From the NCBI GenBank assembly GCA_021307345.1, contig CP089930.1, positions 124,001 through 188,000 of the forward strand: a stretch of DNA of 64,000 bases, written 5' to 3'. This stretch comes from Escherichia coli (GTDB lineage: Bacteria > Pseudomonadota > Gammaproteobacteria > Enterobacterales > Enterobacteriaceae). Under the pieces are notes generated by a model that saw only the letters and a list, made by a program, of their open reading frames with translations, did no database searches and was not told where the DNA came from. Both the position numbers and the translations under genes were made by a program. Each line of letters starts with the position of its first letter. Within the stretch, counting starts at the first letter, position 1. Of this stretch, positions 22,368-32,544 are shown piece after piece.

Positions 22368-22395
22368 GCCGGAGGATGTTGCAACTTCCTCCGGC
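22368..22395. terminator. putA-rutR convergent hairpin
   Basis: A perfect 9-bp stem (gccggagga/tcctccggc) with a 10-nt loop fills the short gap between the convergent putA and rutR stop codons. It lacks a long T-run, so the termination role is inferred. Confidence 0.55.
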
Positions 22396-22399
22396 ATCA

Positions 22400-23038
22400 T
22401 TAACGTGGTCGAATCCCTTCAATAATAATCCGCTGCACGTTCTCAACCGTTTGATTGAAAAACACCTCATCGCGCAACGTCGCGCCTGTCACCGCCTCCA
22501 CCTGCGGAGCGAAATCGGCGTAATGTTGAGTGGAAGCCCAAATCATAAAAATCAGATGCTGCGGGTCAATCGGCGCGAGTTTGCCGCTTTTGACCCAACC
22601 GGCAATCAGCGCCGATTTCTCATCAATTAACGCCTTCAAGTCCCCCGTCAGCTCATCCATTAATAGCGGCGCGCCTGCCAGCATCTCCATACAGAACAGG
22701 CGTGAAGCCTGCGGATAATCACGGGAGACTTCCAGCTTCAGACGAATGTATTCTTTGATTGCCGCCAACGGGGCGAAATCTTCACGAAACGCTTTTAACG
22801 GTGCCAGCCAGATATCGAGAATTTGCCGCAGCACGGCAATATACAGTGCCTCTTTCGACGGGAAATAATACAGCAGATTGGTTTTTGACACGCCCGCCAA
22901 CTCTGCGATCTGCTCCAGCCTTGTGCCGTGAAAACCGAATTGTGAAAAAGTGTCCAGTGCCGCACCAAGAATCGCTTTTTTCTTCGCACTCACTGCGCGC
23001 GAACGTTTACCCGTTGTTTTCACTGCGCCTTGCGTCAT
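22400..23038 (-). CDS. rutR: RutR, TetR-family pyrimidine-responsive regulator
   Basis: This 212-residue TetR-type repressor binds uracil or thymine. The helix-turn-helix is at about residues 30-60 (GTRLEQIAELAGVSKTNLLYYF). In K-12 it represses the divergent rutABCDEFG operon and also affects carAB and other genes. Here the rut operon is missing: ymdF follows after a short gap. A GAGGGGTGAG ribosome site supports the ATG at 23038. The protein appears fully intact. Confidence 0.95.
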   Translation of the reverse strand: MTQGAVKTTGKRSRAVSAKKKAILGAALDTFSQFGFHGTRLEQIAELAGVSKTNLLYYFPSKEALYIAVLRQILDIWLAPLKAFREDFAPLAAIKEYIRLKLEVSRDYPQASRLFCMEMLAGAPLLMDELTGDLKALIDEKSALIAGWVKSGKLAPIDPQHLIFMIWASTQHYADFAPQVEAVTGATLRDEVFFNQTVENVQRIIIEGIRPR

Positions 23039-23187
23039 GCGCTCACCCCTCTTGTAGACTGGCAACAGGATAGCAAAATCAGCACGATGCCTCGACCATC
23101 AACATTCACGGCACGAATGAATAATGGTGGAATGAGCGAGAAAGGTATTAACGTAAGGATATTAAGGAGAGTACCAGAACGAAAAAC

Positions 23188-23206
23188 CGCCGGAATTACC
23201 GGCGGC
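23188..23206 (-). terminator. ymdF terminator at the rut-less junction
   Basis: A 7-bp stem ccgccgg/ccggcgg with a 5-nt loop is followed on the minus strand by five T. It lies 54 bp after the ymdF stop. The 150 bp between here and rutR is what remains of the interval that holds rutABCDEFG in K-12. Confidence 0.75.
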
Positions 23207-23259
23207 AGTGGCGTATTGACGCGCGTCAGACAAAACGCATTCGTCATAGAGTAGCCCGG

Positions 23260-23433
23260 CTAGTTGTTGCTTTTGCCGTGACTGCTTTTGCCCCCTTTTT
23301 TTCCTGCTTCAGATGCGCGCTGCGGGTCATTTTTGAAATTCCCCCCGCTGTGCTGTCCACCTTTTTTACCTGCTTCTGATGCTCTTTCGCGGTCTTCTGC
23401 AAAATTGCCGGAACCGCCTCGATGGTTTGCCAT
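23260..23433 (-). CDS. ymdF: YmdF, KGG-repeat stress-induced small protein
   Basis: This 57-residue, very hydrophilic protein contains two copies of the SEAGKKGG motif typical of the KGG (GsiB-like, YciG) family, whose members accumulate under general stress. Function is unknown. It begins ATG GCA AAC at 23433 and ends TAG at 23260. In E. coli the family is RpoS-related. Confidence 0.88.
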   Translation of the reverse strand: MANHRGGSGNFAEDRERASEAGKKGGQHSGGNFKNDPQRASEAGKKGGKSSHGKSNN

Positions 23434-24391
<958 letters not shown>

Positions 24392-24411
24392 TCTTCAACA
24401 GGAGGATACGC

Positions 24412-24639
24412 ATGCCAACTCAAGAAGCGAAAGCTCATCACGTGGGTGAATGGGCATCTCTGCGCAATACGTCGCCGGAAATAGCCGAGGCCATTTTTGA
24501 AGTCGCCGGGTACGACGAGAAAATGGCGGAAAAAATTTGGGAAGAAGGTAGCGATGAAGTGTTAGTCAAAGCCTTTGCCAAAACCGATAAAGATTCGCTT
24601 TTTTGGGGCGAACAGACCATCGAACGTAAAAACGTTTAA
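24412..24639 (+). CDS. yccJ: YccJ, small conserved protein
   Basis: This acidic 75-residue protein of unknown function follows wrbA and shares its transcript. An AGGAGG ribosome site lies at proper distance from the ATG. No cysteine, signal peptide or membrane segment is visible. Confidence 0.88.
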
Positions 24640-24645
24640 CCAGTG

Positions 24646-24673
24646 ACTCCCCCGTTTCTCGCGGGGGAGTTTT
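24646..24673. terminator. Bidirectional terminator between yccJ and agp
   Basis: An 8-bp stem actccccc/gggggagt is followed by TTTT. It lies between the convergent yccJ and agp genes, 7 bp after the yccJ stop. Confidence 0.8.
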
Positions 24674-24676
24674 CTG

Positions 24677-25918
24677 TTATTTCACTGCTTCATTCAACAC
24701 GCTATCAAACTTATCCATTGGACAGAAACCATCAGCGTCTATCGGGCAACCGCTTAATTCCAGCGTCACCCGCTGAGCCGGAGCCTGTAACGTTAACGCG
24801 TCGGCATTACGCAACTGTTCCGAACTTTGATAAACATATTCAATTTTCATCAAATCACGATTGGCTTTGCTGTCATGCCAACGCTGGAAAACGATTTTGC
24901 CGCCAATTGGCGTGCGTTCGTTCTGGTCATGCAACTGATAGGGTTTAAAGTCCAGCGCGGTGAGCAGCGAGGCAATATTAGAGTCATGCCCTACTAACAC
25001 AGTGATTTTCGGTGCGCTGGCACGATCGGTGACCAGGGCTTTGTCGATATAACTGACCAGCGGTTTCGCAACATTGCGCGCTACTTCCGGTGAGGTAAAC
25101 AAGCTGTCCTGGTAGCCGTTTTTCAGCTTCGACAACACCTTCCACTGTTGGTCAGATTTAATTTCCCCCCACGCCACCTGATCCATCGGGAAACCTTCGT
25201 AGTATTGCAAAGTAAACGCATCTACCAGCGAATTGCCGACTTTCAATGGCCCGGAAACGCCCGGCTCTTGTTGATACTTAGCACTGAAGGTATTTTTGCC
25301 ATCCACCAGCGAACATTGCTGCTTCTCTTTACAGGCTGGAGAGTCTTTATAGTTAACGATTTTTTCCAGTAGCTGATAGCTGTCAGTCAGTTGTAGTTTG
25401 CTGAACTCTTTCTCCATTGCCGCTACCGCCTGCTCACTGAATGCGGCGGAATCATCGGTGATGACCGGGTTAAAGGTTGGATCCATAGTGCCCATTTTTT
25501 CCTGGTGATGAACAGGAATATCACATCCAGGGAATGCGCCAGTAATAAAGAATTGTGCGGTAGCGACGGTACGTTGCAGGCTGTTTGCGTAGGCATAAAC
25601 GGTGTCCGGTGGCGGGCATTCACCCGACTTTACCATCCCCTGCTCTGCCAGCCATTCACGCATGTAATGCCCCATATACACTTCCAGCACGCCACCTTTA
25701 GTGGTGAGCTGCCCGCCGGGAACATCCCATTCTGGCCATTTATTCGGCGTCGACTGCTCAAGCACACTGCCATTATTAGCCAGCGGTGCGCGTAAGTTAT
25801 GGCGACTCATCATAAGCACTTGCTGTAGCTGATAGCCCTCCGGTACAGCCTGTGCCTGAGTATTTGAAGAAAGCAAAGCCATCCCTGCCACGGCTGCGGC
25901 GATTAGCGTTTTTTTCAT
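24677..25918 (-). CDS. agp: Agp, periplasmic glucose-1-phosphatase
   Basis: This 413-residue histidine acid phosphatase of the periplasm releases glucose from glucose-1-phosphate and can remove one phosphate from phytate. It has a signal peptide ending at NTQAQA, the catalytic [11 protein letters not shown] motif near residue 40, and the proton donor motif GHDSN near 310. It is paralogous to appA at 49-50 kb. Confidence 0.96.
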   Translation of the reverse strand: MKKTLIAAAVAGMALLSSNTQAQAVPEGYQLQQVLMMSRHNLRAPLANNGSVLEQSTPNKWPEWDVPGGQLTTKGGVLEVYMGHYMREWLAEQGMVKSGECPPPDTVYAYANSLQRTVATAQFFITGAFPGCDIPVHHQEKMGTMDPTFNPVITDDSAAFSEQAVAAMEKEFSKLQLTDSYQLLEKIVNYKDSPACKEKQQCSLVDGKNTFSAKYQQEPGVSGPLKVGNSLVDAFTLQYYEGFPMDQVAWGEIKSDQQWKVLSKLKNGYQDSLFTSPEVARNVAKPLVSYIDKALVTDRASAPKITVLVGHDSNIASLLTALDFKPYQLHDQNERTPIGGKIVFQRWHDSKANRDLMKIEYVYQSSEQLRNADALTLQAPAQRVTLELSGCPIDADGFCPMDKFDSVLNEAVK

Positions 25919-26075
25919 TCCTCACACCTCTTTTGTTATCAATGATTAAAGAGTGTGACAGAAATATGACTTATTTCCGGGAACCGGTTCGCAAATTAGC
26001 AGATAACGAGGCGGGAAACTTGCAGGGCACCAGGCGATGACTGACAGTAGCTGCGCTATCGCCTGGTTTGTATCG

Positions 26076-27509
26076 TTAAACTAATATCTGAAACAGCACG
26101 GCAAAAAGAATGATATTGGCAATGACAATGGTCCAACCGTTATAAAGCATATATTTCAGATGGGTTGATTGTGCCAGCCCCATTTGACCAAACATATCCG
26201 ATGAAGGGAAAGGCCCAAACCAGTCCACTTGCGATGAGGCCAACAATACCGCCGTTGTCCCCTGTGGCGGCACTCCCGCAGCCATCAACATCGGACCAAA
26301 TATTTTGTGCGTAAAGGTCATCTGAGCAACAGCGGCGCCTGGCACATGACCGATAATGTTAAAGGCAAAAATACAGAAGCAAAGCCATGCTGGTGATATC
26401 CCGGTTAACAGAGGTTGAGTGTATTCGAGCAACCCCTGATACGCCTGCAGGCTATCCATAAGTTCCAGAATCGGGTTATACAGCCAGTAGAGCAGAAACA
26501 TCCACACCAGTCTGCCACACCCCTTATACAGCGCCTGCAGTATCCCGGCAGGGCTTAATCCTCCCACCAGTCCGGTGATCAAAGCCACCAGTAACATCAC
26601 GATAATGGCAAAACTAAAACCTGCTTTTATCACTACACCGATAACCGCCATAACAATAATGGTTGCGGCAAATGCCAGCGCGCTGAGCTTGCGACGGCGA
26701 ACACGGGCGGGCTGCTCTTCTTCCTGAGTTTTCTCAGAGAGATCCACCTCGTAATGTAATTTTCCTTCCGTCATCTTCTGAATTCGCCCGGCCATGATCC
26801 AGCCAGCGAATAACGTCACGGCACTCATTGGTAGCCCGACGTACATCAGGTATTGCGGATAAGTCAGGCCGCCGAGTTGTAAAATCGTCACGGTACTGGG
26901 AGTAAATGGCCCGGTAAACAATCCCACTGAGCCCGCCGTCATCATCAGTGCAGCCACCGTGGGAGGCGTCAGCCGTACTGCCGCCGCCACAGGAATAATC
27001 ACCGCGACAATAATGGCATTACCGCCTGCCATAGTGCCCAGCGCGCCACAGATGAGAATGGAAGAGACAACGATGCCAAATTTGACCCGCGTCTGGCTGG
27101 AAAGCCCGATACGATGTACCACAAATTTGACCAGTTCAACGGCGGCTCCGGTACGTGTTGCCACTTCCCCGACACCGGCACCAAGCATAATGATCAGACC
27201 AACTGTGGCGATAAACGATCCCGTCGATTTTGCCAGCATGGTGCCCATTTCAGGTAAGCCGGTGGAAGTCATTATCATCGCAATAATAATCGATGAAATA
27301 ACCGCCAGAACAATATCGACGCCTATCAACGAGAGCACCGCTAACGCTACCAGCGGTGTAAAACCAAGCAGTCCGAGTTCATTACCTGGACGCCCCTGAC
27401 ACCAGAACGCTGTCAGTAAAAAAACAACCAACAGTAAACCAATAATGACATTCTTTTTGGTGATATTTTGTCTGGTTAGCGAACCACCAGCGAGCATTGA
27501 GTCACTCAT
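26076..27509 (-). CDS. Predicted ion-coupled permease of the accessory amino-acid module
   Basis: I do not recognise a named gene. The 477-residue product has about 12 hydrophobic segments and resembles the ArsB/NhaC/citrate-type ion transporter superfamily; conserved-looking stretches are GAGVGEVATRTGA and AGGNAIIVAVIIPVAAAVR. A basic, acidic-flanked loop (SEKTQEEEQPARVRRRK) splits the two halves. The ATG at 27509 follows an AAGGAG site; the open extension to 27542 is unlikely. It is divergent from a LysR gene and probably imports the substrate of the downstream DadA-like enzyme. Confidence 0.75.
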   Translation of the reverse strand: MSDSMLAGGSLTRQNITKKNVIIGLLLVVFLLTAFWCQGRPGNELGLLGFTPLVALAVLSLIGVDIVLAVISSIIIAMIMTSTGLPEMGTMLAKSTGSFIATVGLIIMLGAGVGEVATRTGAAVELVKFVVHRIGLSSQTRVKFGIVVSSILICGALGTMAGGNAIIVAVIIPVAAAVRLTPPTVAALMMTAGSVGLFTGPFTPSTVTILQLGGLTYPQYLMYVGLPMSAVTLFAGWIMAGRIQKMTEGKLHYEVDLSEKTQEEEQPARVRRRKLSALAFAATIIVMAVIGVVIKAGFSFAIIVMLLVALITGLVGGLSPAGILQALYKGCGRLVWMFLLYWLYNPILELMDSLQAYQGLLEYTQPLLTGISPAWLCFCIFAFNIIGHVPGAAVAQMTFTHKIFGPMLMAAGVPPQGTTAVLLASSQVDWFGPFPSSDMFGQMGLAQSTHLKYMLYNGWTIVIANIILFAVLFQILV

Positions 27510-27781
27510 ATAACTCCTTAACCCCATCGAATCGACCATCAATATCAGCCGATGTATTTGGACAGCTCAGAAAATATCCCCCCTCGTTATTATTGTTAGC
27601 AAAATGCACTGAGGGTTTGTCCGGGTACTACAGGTATTATTCTGAGTTCGTAATTAACCCCTTTAGGTGGGCAAATAACGCATTGTTACCAGAACAGGCG
27701 TTACAGATTAAATTTATGTTAACTTGGTGTTACCATGAAATGACTTTTTATCTATTGTCTATAACTCTGGGTTAACTCTTA
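27510..27781. promoter_or_regulatory. Divergent promoter region of the transporter and LysR genes
   Basis: This 272-bp region fits the classic LysR layout. Candidate operator elements are TAACGCATTGTTA at 27676-27688 (TAAC-N5-GTTA) and repeated GTTAC motifs at 27685-27689, 27710-27714 and 27729-27733. The assignment is inference. Confidence 0.45.
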
Positions 27782-28696
27782 ATGAAACTGCGCCACCTGG
27801 AAATCTTCTATGCCGTAATGACATGCGGGACACTTTCCCGGGCAGCGGAATCGCTGAATATTTCCCAGCCGGCCGCCAGTAAAGCGTTAAAAAACGCTGA
27901 ACAAAAACTCGGGTTTCAGCTCTTTCAGCGAGTGCGTGGCAAGCTTCTTCCAACCAGCGAAGCGATCACACTTTTTGAAAAAGCGCAGTCGATTTATCAC
28001 GAACTCGATAACCTGCGACTGCTGGCCGATAACCTGACGCGAGATCCGCGAGCCAGAATAGCTCTGGGATGTCTGCCAAGCCTGGGATTAAGTCTGGTGC
28101 CGGAAATAGTCACTGCGTTTTACCAGCAGAATGCGAATCTGGTAATGACACTGACGACAGAGCACACCGAAACGTTGGTTAAAAAACTTGATCTGCGCGA
28201 GATTGATCTGGCTCTGACGCTACAGCCGATTCAACAGGGGGAGATTATGACGACGCTGATAGCCGAAGTTCCGCTGGTTTATATCGACCGGGACTATCGA
28301 CAGGGCGCGGTAGAAATAGACAAGATTGACCAACAACGCTGGATTTCTCCCGGCCCCTATTCCCTTTCTGATGCAATAGCTAAACGACGTGATTTTTTGA
28401 CGACACGCCTGAATGTCCAGACCTATTACATGGCGACTGAATTTGTAAAACGAGGAATGGGATGCAGTATTACCGATATTTTCTCTGCCCGTCATAACCT
28501 CCCGGCAGAGACGATTCACCCCATCGCCCCCCCAATGAAAATTGACCTTTGTTTGCTACGCCGTGCCGATGTTTCGCTTAGCCCTATTACACAAAAATTT
28601 GTCGATTTCCTCTGTCAGCAATTACGTCAGCAACTGCGAGCCATTAACCTTGAGTTATACCCTGAAAATAAAAAGTCAATTGCTCCTCAGGCCTAA
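27782..28696 (+). CDS. LysR-family transcriptional regulator of the accessory module
   Basis: This 304-residue regulator has an N-terminal winged helix-turn-helix (LRHLEIFYAVMTCGTLSRAA, then NISQPAASKALK, residues 3-36) and a C-terminal periplasmic-binding-like effector domain. It is divergent from the transporter and upstream, on the same strand, of the DadA-like oxidoreductase and RidA genes, so it most likely controls both arms in response to an amino-acid substrate. I do not recognise a gene name. Confidence 0.85.
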   Translation: MKLRHLEIFYAVMTCGTLSRAAESLNISQPAASKALKNAEQKLGFQLFQRVRGKLLPTSEAITLFEKAQSIYHELDNLRLLADNLTRDPRARIALGCLPSLGLSLVPEIVTAFYQQNANLVMTLTTEHTETLVKKLDLREIDLALTLQPIQQGEIMTTLIAEVPLVYIDRDYRQGAVEIDKIDQQRWISPGPYSLSDAIAKRRDFLTTRLNVQTYYMATEFVKRGMGCSITDIFSARHNLPAETIHPIAPPMKIDLCLLRRADVSLSPITQKFVDFLCQQLRQQLRAINLELYPENKKSIAPQA

Positions 28697-28746
28697 ATGT
28701 TTTGACATATCCCCAACGCACTTATTAGCGGTGGATATCTCAGGTG

Positions 28747-30000
28747 ATGAAAAAACGCATTGTAGTTATTGGCGGCGGGGTAATTGGTCTGGCGACAGCA
28801 TGGGTGCTAGTAAAACAGGGCCATCAGGTGCAATTGTTAGAACGCAACAGTCAGGCAGGCGTCGCCACCAGTTTCGCTAATGGCGGGCAACTCAGCTATC
28901 GCTACGTTGCCCCTCTGGCGGATAAAGGCGTACCGATGCAGGGGCTTAAATGGATGGGGAAAAGTGACTCCCCTCTGAATATGCGTTTGCGCCTGTCATT
29001 TAGCCAGTGGCGCTGGTTGCTGGCGTTTTTAATGTCCTGTAATAGCCGGACAAATAAACTCAATGGCGACCATATTTTACGCTTATCACTGTTAAGTCGT
29101 CAGGTCATGGAAGCATGGTTGTTGGAAGATAATCTTGATGATTTTCACTGGCGCCGTTCTGGCAAACTGATTATTCATCGCCGTCAGCAAGATTTAGCCA
29201 AAGCGGCAAAAGGCATTGATCCGCAATTTCAACAGGCTTTATCACGCGAAGAGTGTGTTCATCTTGAACCTGCACTAAAACATATTGGTCATTCCCTGTG
29301 CGGTGGTATTTACTCCCCCGGCGATGAAACGGCGGATTGCTATAAGTTCTGTCAGGCATTACTTGCCAAACTTAATGCCAGCGCGAATTTTTCGCTACAA
29401 ACCGATTGTGAAGTTTTGCAGTTGAATAAAAAAGGTGAGCGCATTGTCTCTATTACCACCCGCACTGGAACGCTGGTTGCGGATGATTATGTCGTTGCCG
29501 CCGGTAATGGCAGCACGCATTTGCTTGCCGGAACCGGGACTCACGTACCGCTCTGCGGTTTGAAAGGTTACAGTCTGACGCTCCCCTTCCCACAAAAAAT
29601 GGGGATCGCACCACAAATCAGTGTCACCGACTATGGTCATAAAATTGTCTATGCCCGACTCGGTGACCGGTTGCGCATCGCCGCCATGGTCGATATTGGC
29701 TATGACGGTAATGAACTGCGCTCTGAACGCATTGGCGCTTTAAAACAGATCGTAGCGGCCAGCTTTCCGCAACTACAAGGTATCGATGAGGCCGAATTAT
29801 GGACGGGTATGCGTCCATCCACCCCTGCGGGTCCGCCACTATTAGGACGGGCGAAGTATCAAAATCTATGGATGAATCTTGGTCAGGGCAGTCTGGGCTT
29901 TACGCTGGCGGCGGGTAGTGCCGTGGTGTTAGGCGCTCTGCTGTCGGGCGAAGACCCTGCAATTTCACTTGATGGACTGACATGGAGCCAATCAGCTTGA
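28747..30000 (+). CDS. DadA-like FAD-dependent D-amino acid dehydrogenase/oxidase
   Basis: This 417-residue DAO-family flavoprotein has the N-terminal dinucleotide-binding motif VVIGGGVIGLATAWVLVKQG (residues 5-24) followed by an acidic residue after the second strand. The C-terminal GMRPSTPAGPPLLGRAKYQN and NLGQGSLGFTLAAGSA segments match the FAD-binding end of D-amino acid dehydrogenases. It probably oxidises a D-amino acid to an imino acid at the membrane. It is not DadA itself, which lies elsewhere in E. coli. The ATG at 28747 is used; a GTG one codon earlier is possible. It overlaps the next gene by 19 bp. Confidence 0.85.
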   Translation: MKKRIVVIGGGVIGLATAWVLVKQGHQVQLLERNSQAGVATSFANGGQLSYRYVAPLADKGVPMQGLKWMGKSDSPLNMRLRLSFSQWRWLLAFLMSCNSRTNKLNGDHILRLSLLSRQVMEAWLLEDNLDDFHWRRSGKLIIHRRQQDLAKAAKGIDPQFQQALSREECVHLEPALKHIGHSLCGGIYSPGDETADCYKFCQALLAKLNASANFSLQTDCEVLQLNKKGERIVSITTRTGTLVADDYVVAAGNGSTHLLAGTGTHVPLCGLKGYSLTLPFPQKMGIAPQISVTDYGHKIVYARLGDRLRIAAMVDIGYDGNELRSERIGALKQIVAASFPQLQGIDEAELWTGMRPSTPAGPPLLGRAKYQNLWMNLGQGSLGFTLAAGSAVVLGALLSGEDPAISLDGLTWSQSA

Positions 30001-30353
30001 ATATCAAACGTAATAACCCACAACCGCGTCTTGCCGCCAGCGTGGAATATGGCAATCTTGTTTTTCTCTCCGGTCAGACACCGAAGAGCAATACCCCGTC
30101 CATCGCGCAACAAACGCGCGAAGTGCTGGAGAAAATCGACGAATTACTTGCGGCAGCTGACAGTGATAAATTTCATCTCTTGTCCGCTCAGATATGGTTA
30201 AAAGATATCAGCCGCGATTTTGCCGATTTCAACGACGTATGGGTTAGCTGGATACCAGAAGGATATAGCCCGGCACGTGCTACCGTACAAGCTGAGATGG
30301 CCCGCCCGGAGATTCTGGTTGAAGTGATGGTAACTGCGGTAAAAGCGGGATAA
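29982..30353 (+). CDS. RidA/YjgF-family imine deaminase
   Basis: This 123-residue Rid-family protein carries the expected pattern: LVFLSGQTP near residue 26, and the catalytic arginine in YSPARATVQAEMARPEILVE near residue 98. Rid enzymes hydrolyse reactive 2-imino acids to keto acids, the direct product of an amino-acid dehydrogenase, so its translational overlap with the DadA-like gene makes functional sense. The ATG at 29982 lies inside the upstream gene; a TTG at 29997 is an alternative. Confidence 0.85.
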   Translation: MEPISLNIKRNNPQPRLAASVEYGNLVFLSGQTPKSNTPSIAQQTREVLEKIDELLAAADSDKFHLLSAQIWLKDISRDFADFNDVWVSWIPEGYSPARATVQAEMARPEILVEVMVTAVKAG

Positions 30354-30566
30354 GCCCCCATTTTCTGCCCCCTGGCAAGGTCGTCATGGGGCATCCCTGA
30401 AGGTTAAACGTCCCCTCTTTTACCTGCCAACATTCAGGCTGAAAATATCATTTTTAGTTATGTTGTTGTCTCTGGCCTACGATTTTTTCTGATTTCCCCT
30501 ACACTTAACACTGATACCTTGTCAGGGGTTTCCCTTTGTCTGTATTGATTTACGCGAGATAACGCT

Positions 30567-31487
30567 ATGGAATTAAAGGATTATTACGCCATCATGGGCG
30601 TGAAACCGACGGACGATCTCAAGACAATCAAGACCGCCTATCGTCGACTGGCCCGTAAATACCATCCCGATGTCAGTAAAGAACCCGATGCCGAAGCCCG
30701 CTTCAAAGAGGTCGCTGAAGCGTGGGAAGTGTTGAGTGATGAGCAACGTCGCGCTGAGTATGATCAGATGTGGCAACATCGCAACGATCCGCAATTTAAC
30801 CGTCAGTTCCATCATGGCGACGGTCAGAGTTTTAACGCCGAAGATTTTGACGATATCTTCTCGTCAATTTTCGGTCAACATGCCCGCCAGAGCCGCCAAC
30901 GCCCCGCTACACGTGGCCACGATATTGAAATCGAAGTGGCGGTATTCCTTGAAGAAACGCTTACTGAGCACAAGCGTACCATCAGCTATAACCTGCCGGT
31001 TTATAACGCCTTTGGCATGATCGAACAGGAAATCCCGAAAACGCTGAATGTGAAGATCCCGGCGGGCGTCGGCAATGGTCAACGCATCCGCCTGAAAGGC
31101 CAGGGGACGCCGGGCGAAAACGGTGGCCCGAATGGCGATTTGTGGCTGGTGATTCATATTGCGCCGCATCCGCTGTTTGATATTGTCGGTCAGGATCTGG
31201 AAATTGTGGTGCCGGTTAGCCCGTGGGAAGCGGCGCTGGGTGCTAAAGTCACCGTCCCAACACTGAAAGAAAGCATTTTGCTGACTATCCCGCCAGGCAG
31301 TCAGGCCGGGCAACGATTACGCGTTAAAGGCAAAGGTCTGGTGAGCAAAAAACAGACCGGCGATCTGTATGCGGTACTGAAAATCGTGATGCCGCCGAAA
31401 CCAGATGAAAACACTGCCGCGCTGTGGCAGCAACTGGCAGACGCCCAGTCGTCTTTTGATCCACGCAAAGATTGGGGGAAAGCATGA
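30567..31487 (+). CDS. cbpA: CbpA, DnaJ-like co-chaperone and curved-DNA-binding protein
   Basis: This 306-residue type II J-protein has a J domain at residues 4-70 with the HPD motif (KYHPDVSK), a linker rich in Gly and Phe, and two beta-barrel substrate domains without the zinc finger of DnaJ. It works with DnaK, binds curved DNA in stationary phase and is inhibited by CbpM. Its stop codon overlaps the cbpM start region. Confidence 0.97.
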   Translation: MELKDYYAIMGVKPTDDLKTIKTAYRRLARKYHPDVSKEPDAEARFKEVAEAWEVLSDEQRRAEYDQMWQHRNDPQFNRQFHHGDGQSFNAEDFDDIFSSIFGQHARQSRQRPATRGHDIEIEVAVFLEETLTEHKRTISYNLPVYNAFGMIEQEIPKTLNVKIPAGVGNGQRIRLKGQGTPGENGGPNGDLWLVIHIAPHPLFDIVGQDLEIVVPVSPWEAALGAKVTVPTLKESILLTIPPGSQAGQRLRVKGKGLVSKKQTGDLYAVLKIVMPPKPDENTAALWQQLADAQSSFDPRKDWGKA

Positions 31488-31792
31488 TGGCTAATGTTAT
31501 GGTGACTTTTACCATTACCGAATTTTGCCTGCATACCGGCATCTCTGAAGAGGAGTTGAATGAAATTGTCGGTTTGGGGGTGGTTGAACCGCGTGAGATC
31601 CAGGAAACAACCTGGGTATTTGACGACCATGCCGCCATCGTGGTGCAACGCGCAGTACGGCTGCGTAATGAGCTGGCGCTGGACTGGCCGGGGATCGCGG
31701 TGGCGCTGACGTTAATGGATGATATTGCACATCTGAAACAGGAAAACCGCCTGCTGCGCCAGCGGCTTTCCCGGTTTGTGGCTCATCCGTGA
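31487..31792 (+). CDS. cbpM: CbpM, specific inhibitor of CbpA
   Basis: This 101-residue MerR-related modulator binds the CbpA J domain and blocks its co-chaperone and DNA-binding functions. It is predicted helical with a C-terminal coiled segment ([16 protein letters not shown]). Its ATG overlaps the last base of the cbpA stop, which suggests coupled translation. Confidence 0.95.
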   Translation: MANVMVTFTITEFCLHTGISEEELNEIVGLGVVEPREIQETTWVFDDHAAIVVQRAVRLRNELALDWPGIAVALTLMDDIAHLKQENRLLRQRLSRFVAHP

Positions 31793-31800
31793 TATGTGTT

Positions 31801-31938
31801 TGCCGGATGTGATGACGCATTTTAACCGGTCTACAAAGATTACAGTTCCTGTGGGCCGGATAAGGCGTTCACGCCGCATCCGGCGGCTCTGCCATAATGC
31901 CTGATGCGACGCTTACCGCGTCTTATCAGGCCTACAAA
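31801..31938. repeat. BIME (REP cluster) between cbpM and torD
   Basis: Several REP palindromes occur here: tgccggatgtgatgacgc, ggccggataaggcgttcacg with its complement gccgcatccgg, and cctgatgcgacgcttaccgcg with cttatcaggcctac. It fills the gap between two convergent genes, the usual BIME location. Confidence 0.88.
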
Positions 31939-31944
31939 TCGGCA

Positions 31945-32544
31945 TTATCTCTTTTGGTTGTCGCACTCCACCAACATCTGCAACAACTGGCTTAGTGCCG
32001 CGTAGAAACCAAAGCTATCATACTGACGGCAACGCGCAGCAAACTCTGGTAACCATTGCCGCAGCGCCGTCAGTGTTTTTTGCCGCAAACTGTCGATTCT
32101 TCGCGCAGGAACAGTCTCCTCTCCCAGTGAAAAATGCAGGTGACTTAACAACTCCAGATAGATTGCCAGATGATCTGCCGGTTCGTTGAAATTGCCGCTG
32201 GTTTCCATCCCCGCCTCAACTAACAAGCGTTTAATCTCCTGCTCGTCCTGTTTGTAGGCCGAAGCATAAGGCAGCGCCGCTTGTTTGTCGGTCATCAGAA
32301 ACAGGCCGCAAAAGTCAGCGGCCAGTTCCAGACGGGCATCGTCACGTACTGTCAGCGTGGCAATACGGTTTTCCAGATCATTCACCGCCGCTGTGAGCGG
32401 CGGTTCGCTTTTCAGCAACGAAAACCATTCAGCCATCTGCGCACTGGCGATTTGCGTCAGTTGTTCATCGTCCAGTTCACGGGAGAACAACTGCGCCAGC
32501 CAGGCGTAAACACAGGCAATCTGTTGTGCTGTCAGCGTGGTCAT
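31945..32544 (-). CDS. torD: TorD, TorA-specific chaperone
   Basis: This 199-residue all-helical chaperone binds the TorA twin-arginine leader and apo-enzyme before molybdenum cofactor insertion and export. The family motif [11 protein letters not shown] lies near residue 120. Its start overlaps the torA stop (ATGA). It is last in torCAD. Confidence 0.96.
   Translation of the reverse strand: MTTLTAQQIACVYAWLAQLFSRELDDEQLTQIASAQMAEWFSLLKSEPPLTAAVNDLENRIATLTVRDDARLELAADFCGLFLMTDKQAALPYASAYKQDEQEIKRLLVEAGMETSGNFNEPADHLAIYLELLSHLHFSLGEETVPARRIDSLRQKTLTALRQWLPEFAARCRQYDSFGFYAALSQLLQMLVECDNQKR

Noticed and set aside
28747-30000. The DadA-like gene as dadA itself
   Set aside because: dadA lies with dadX at a different locus in E. 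coli, and this gene is linked instead to a permease, a LysR regulator and a Rid protein.
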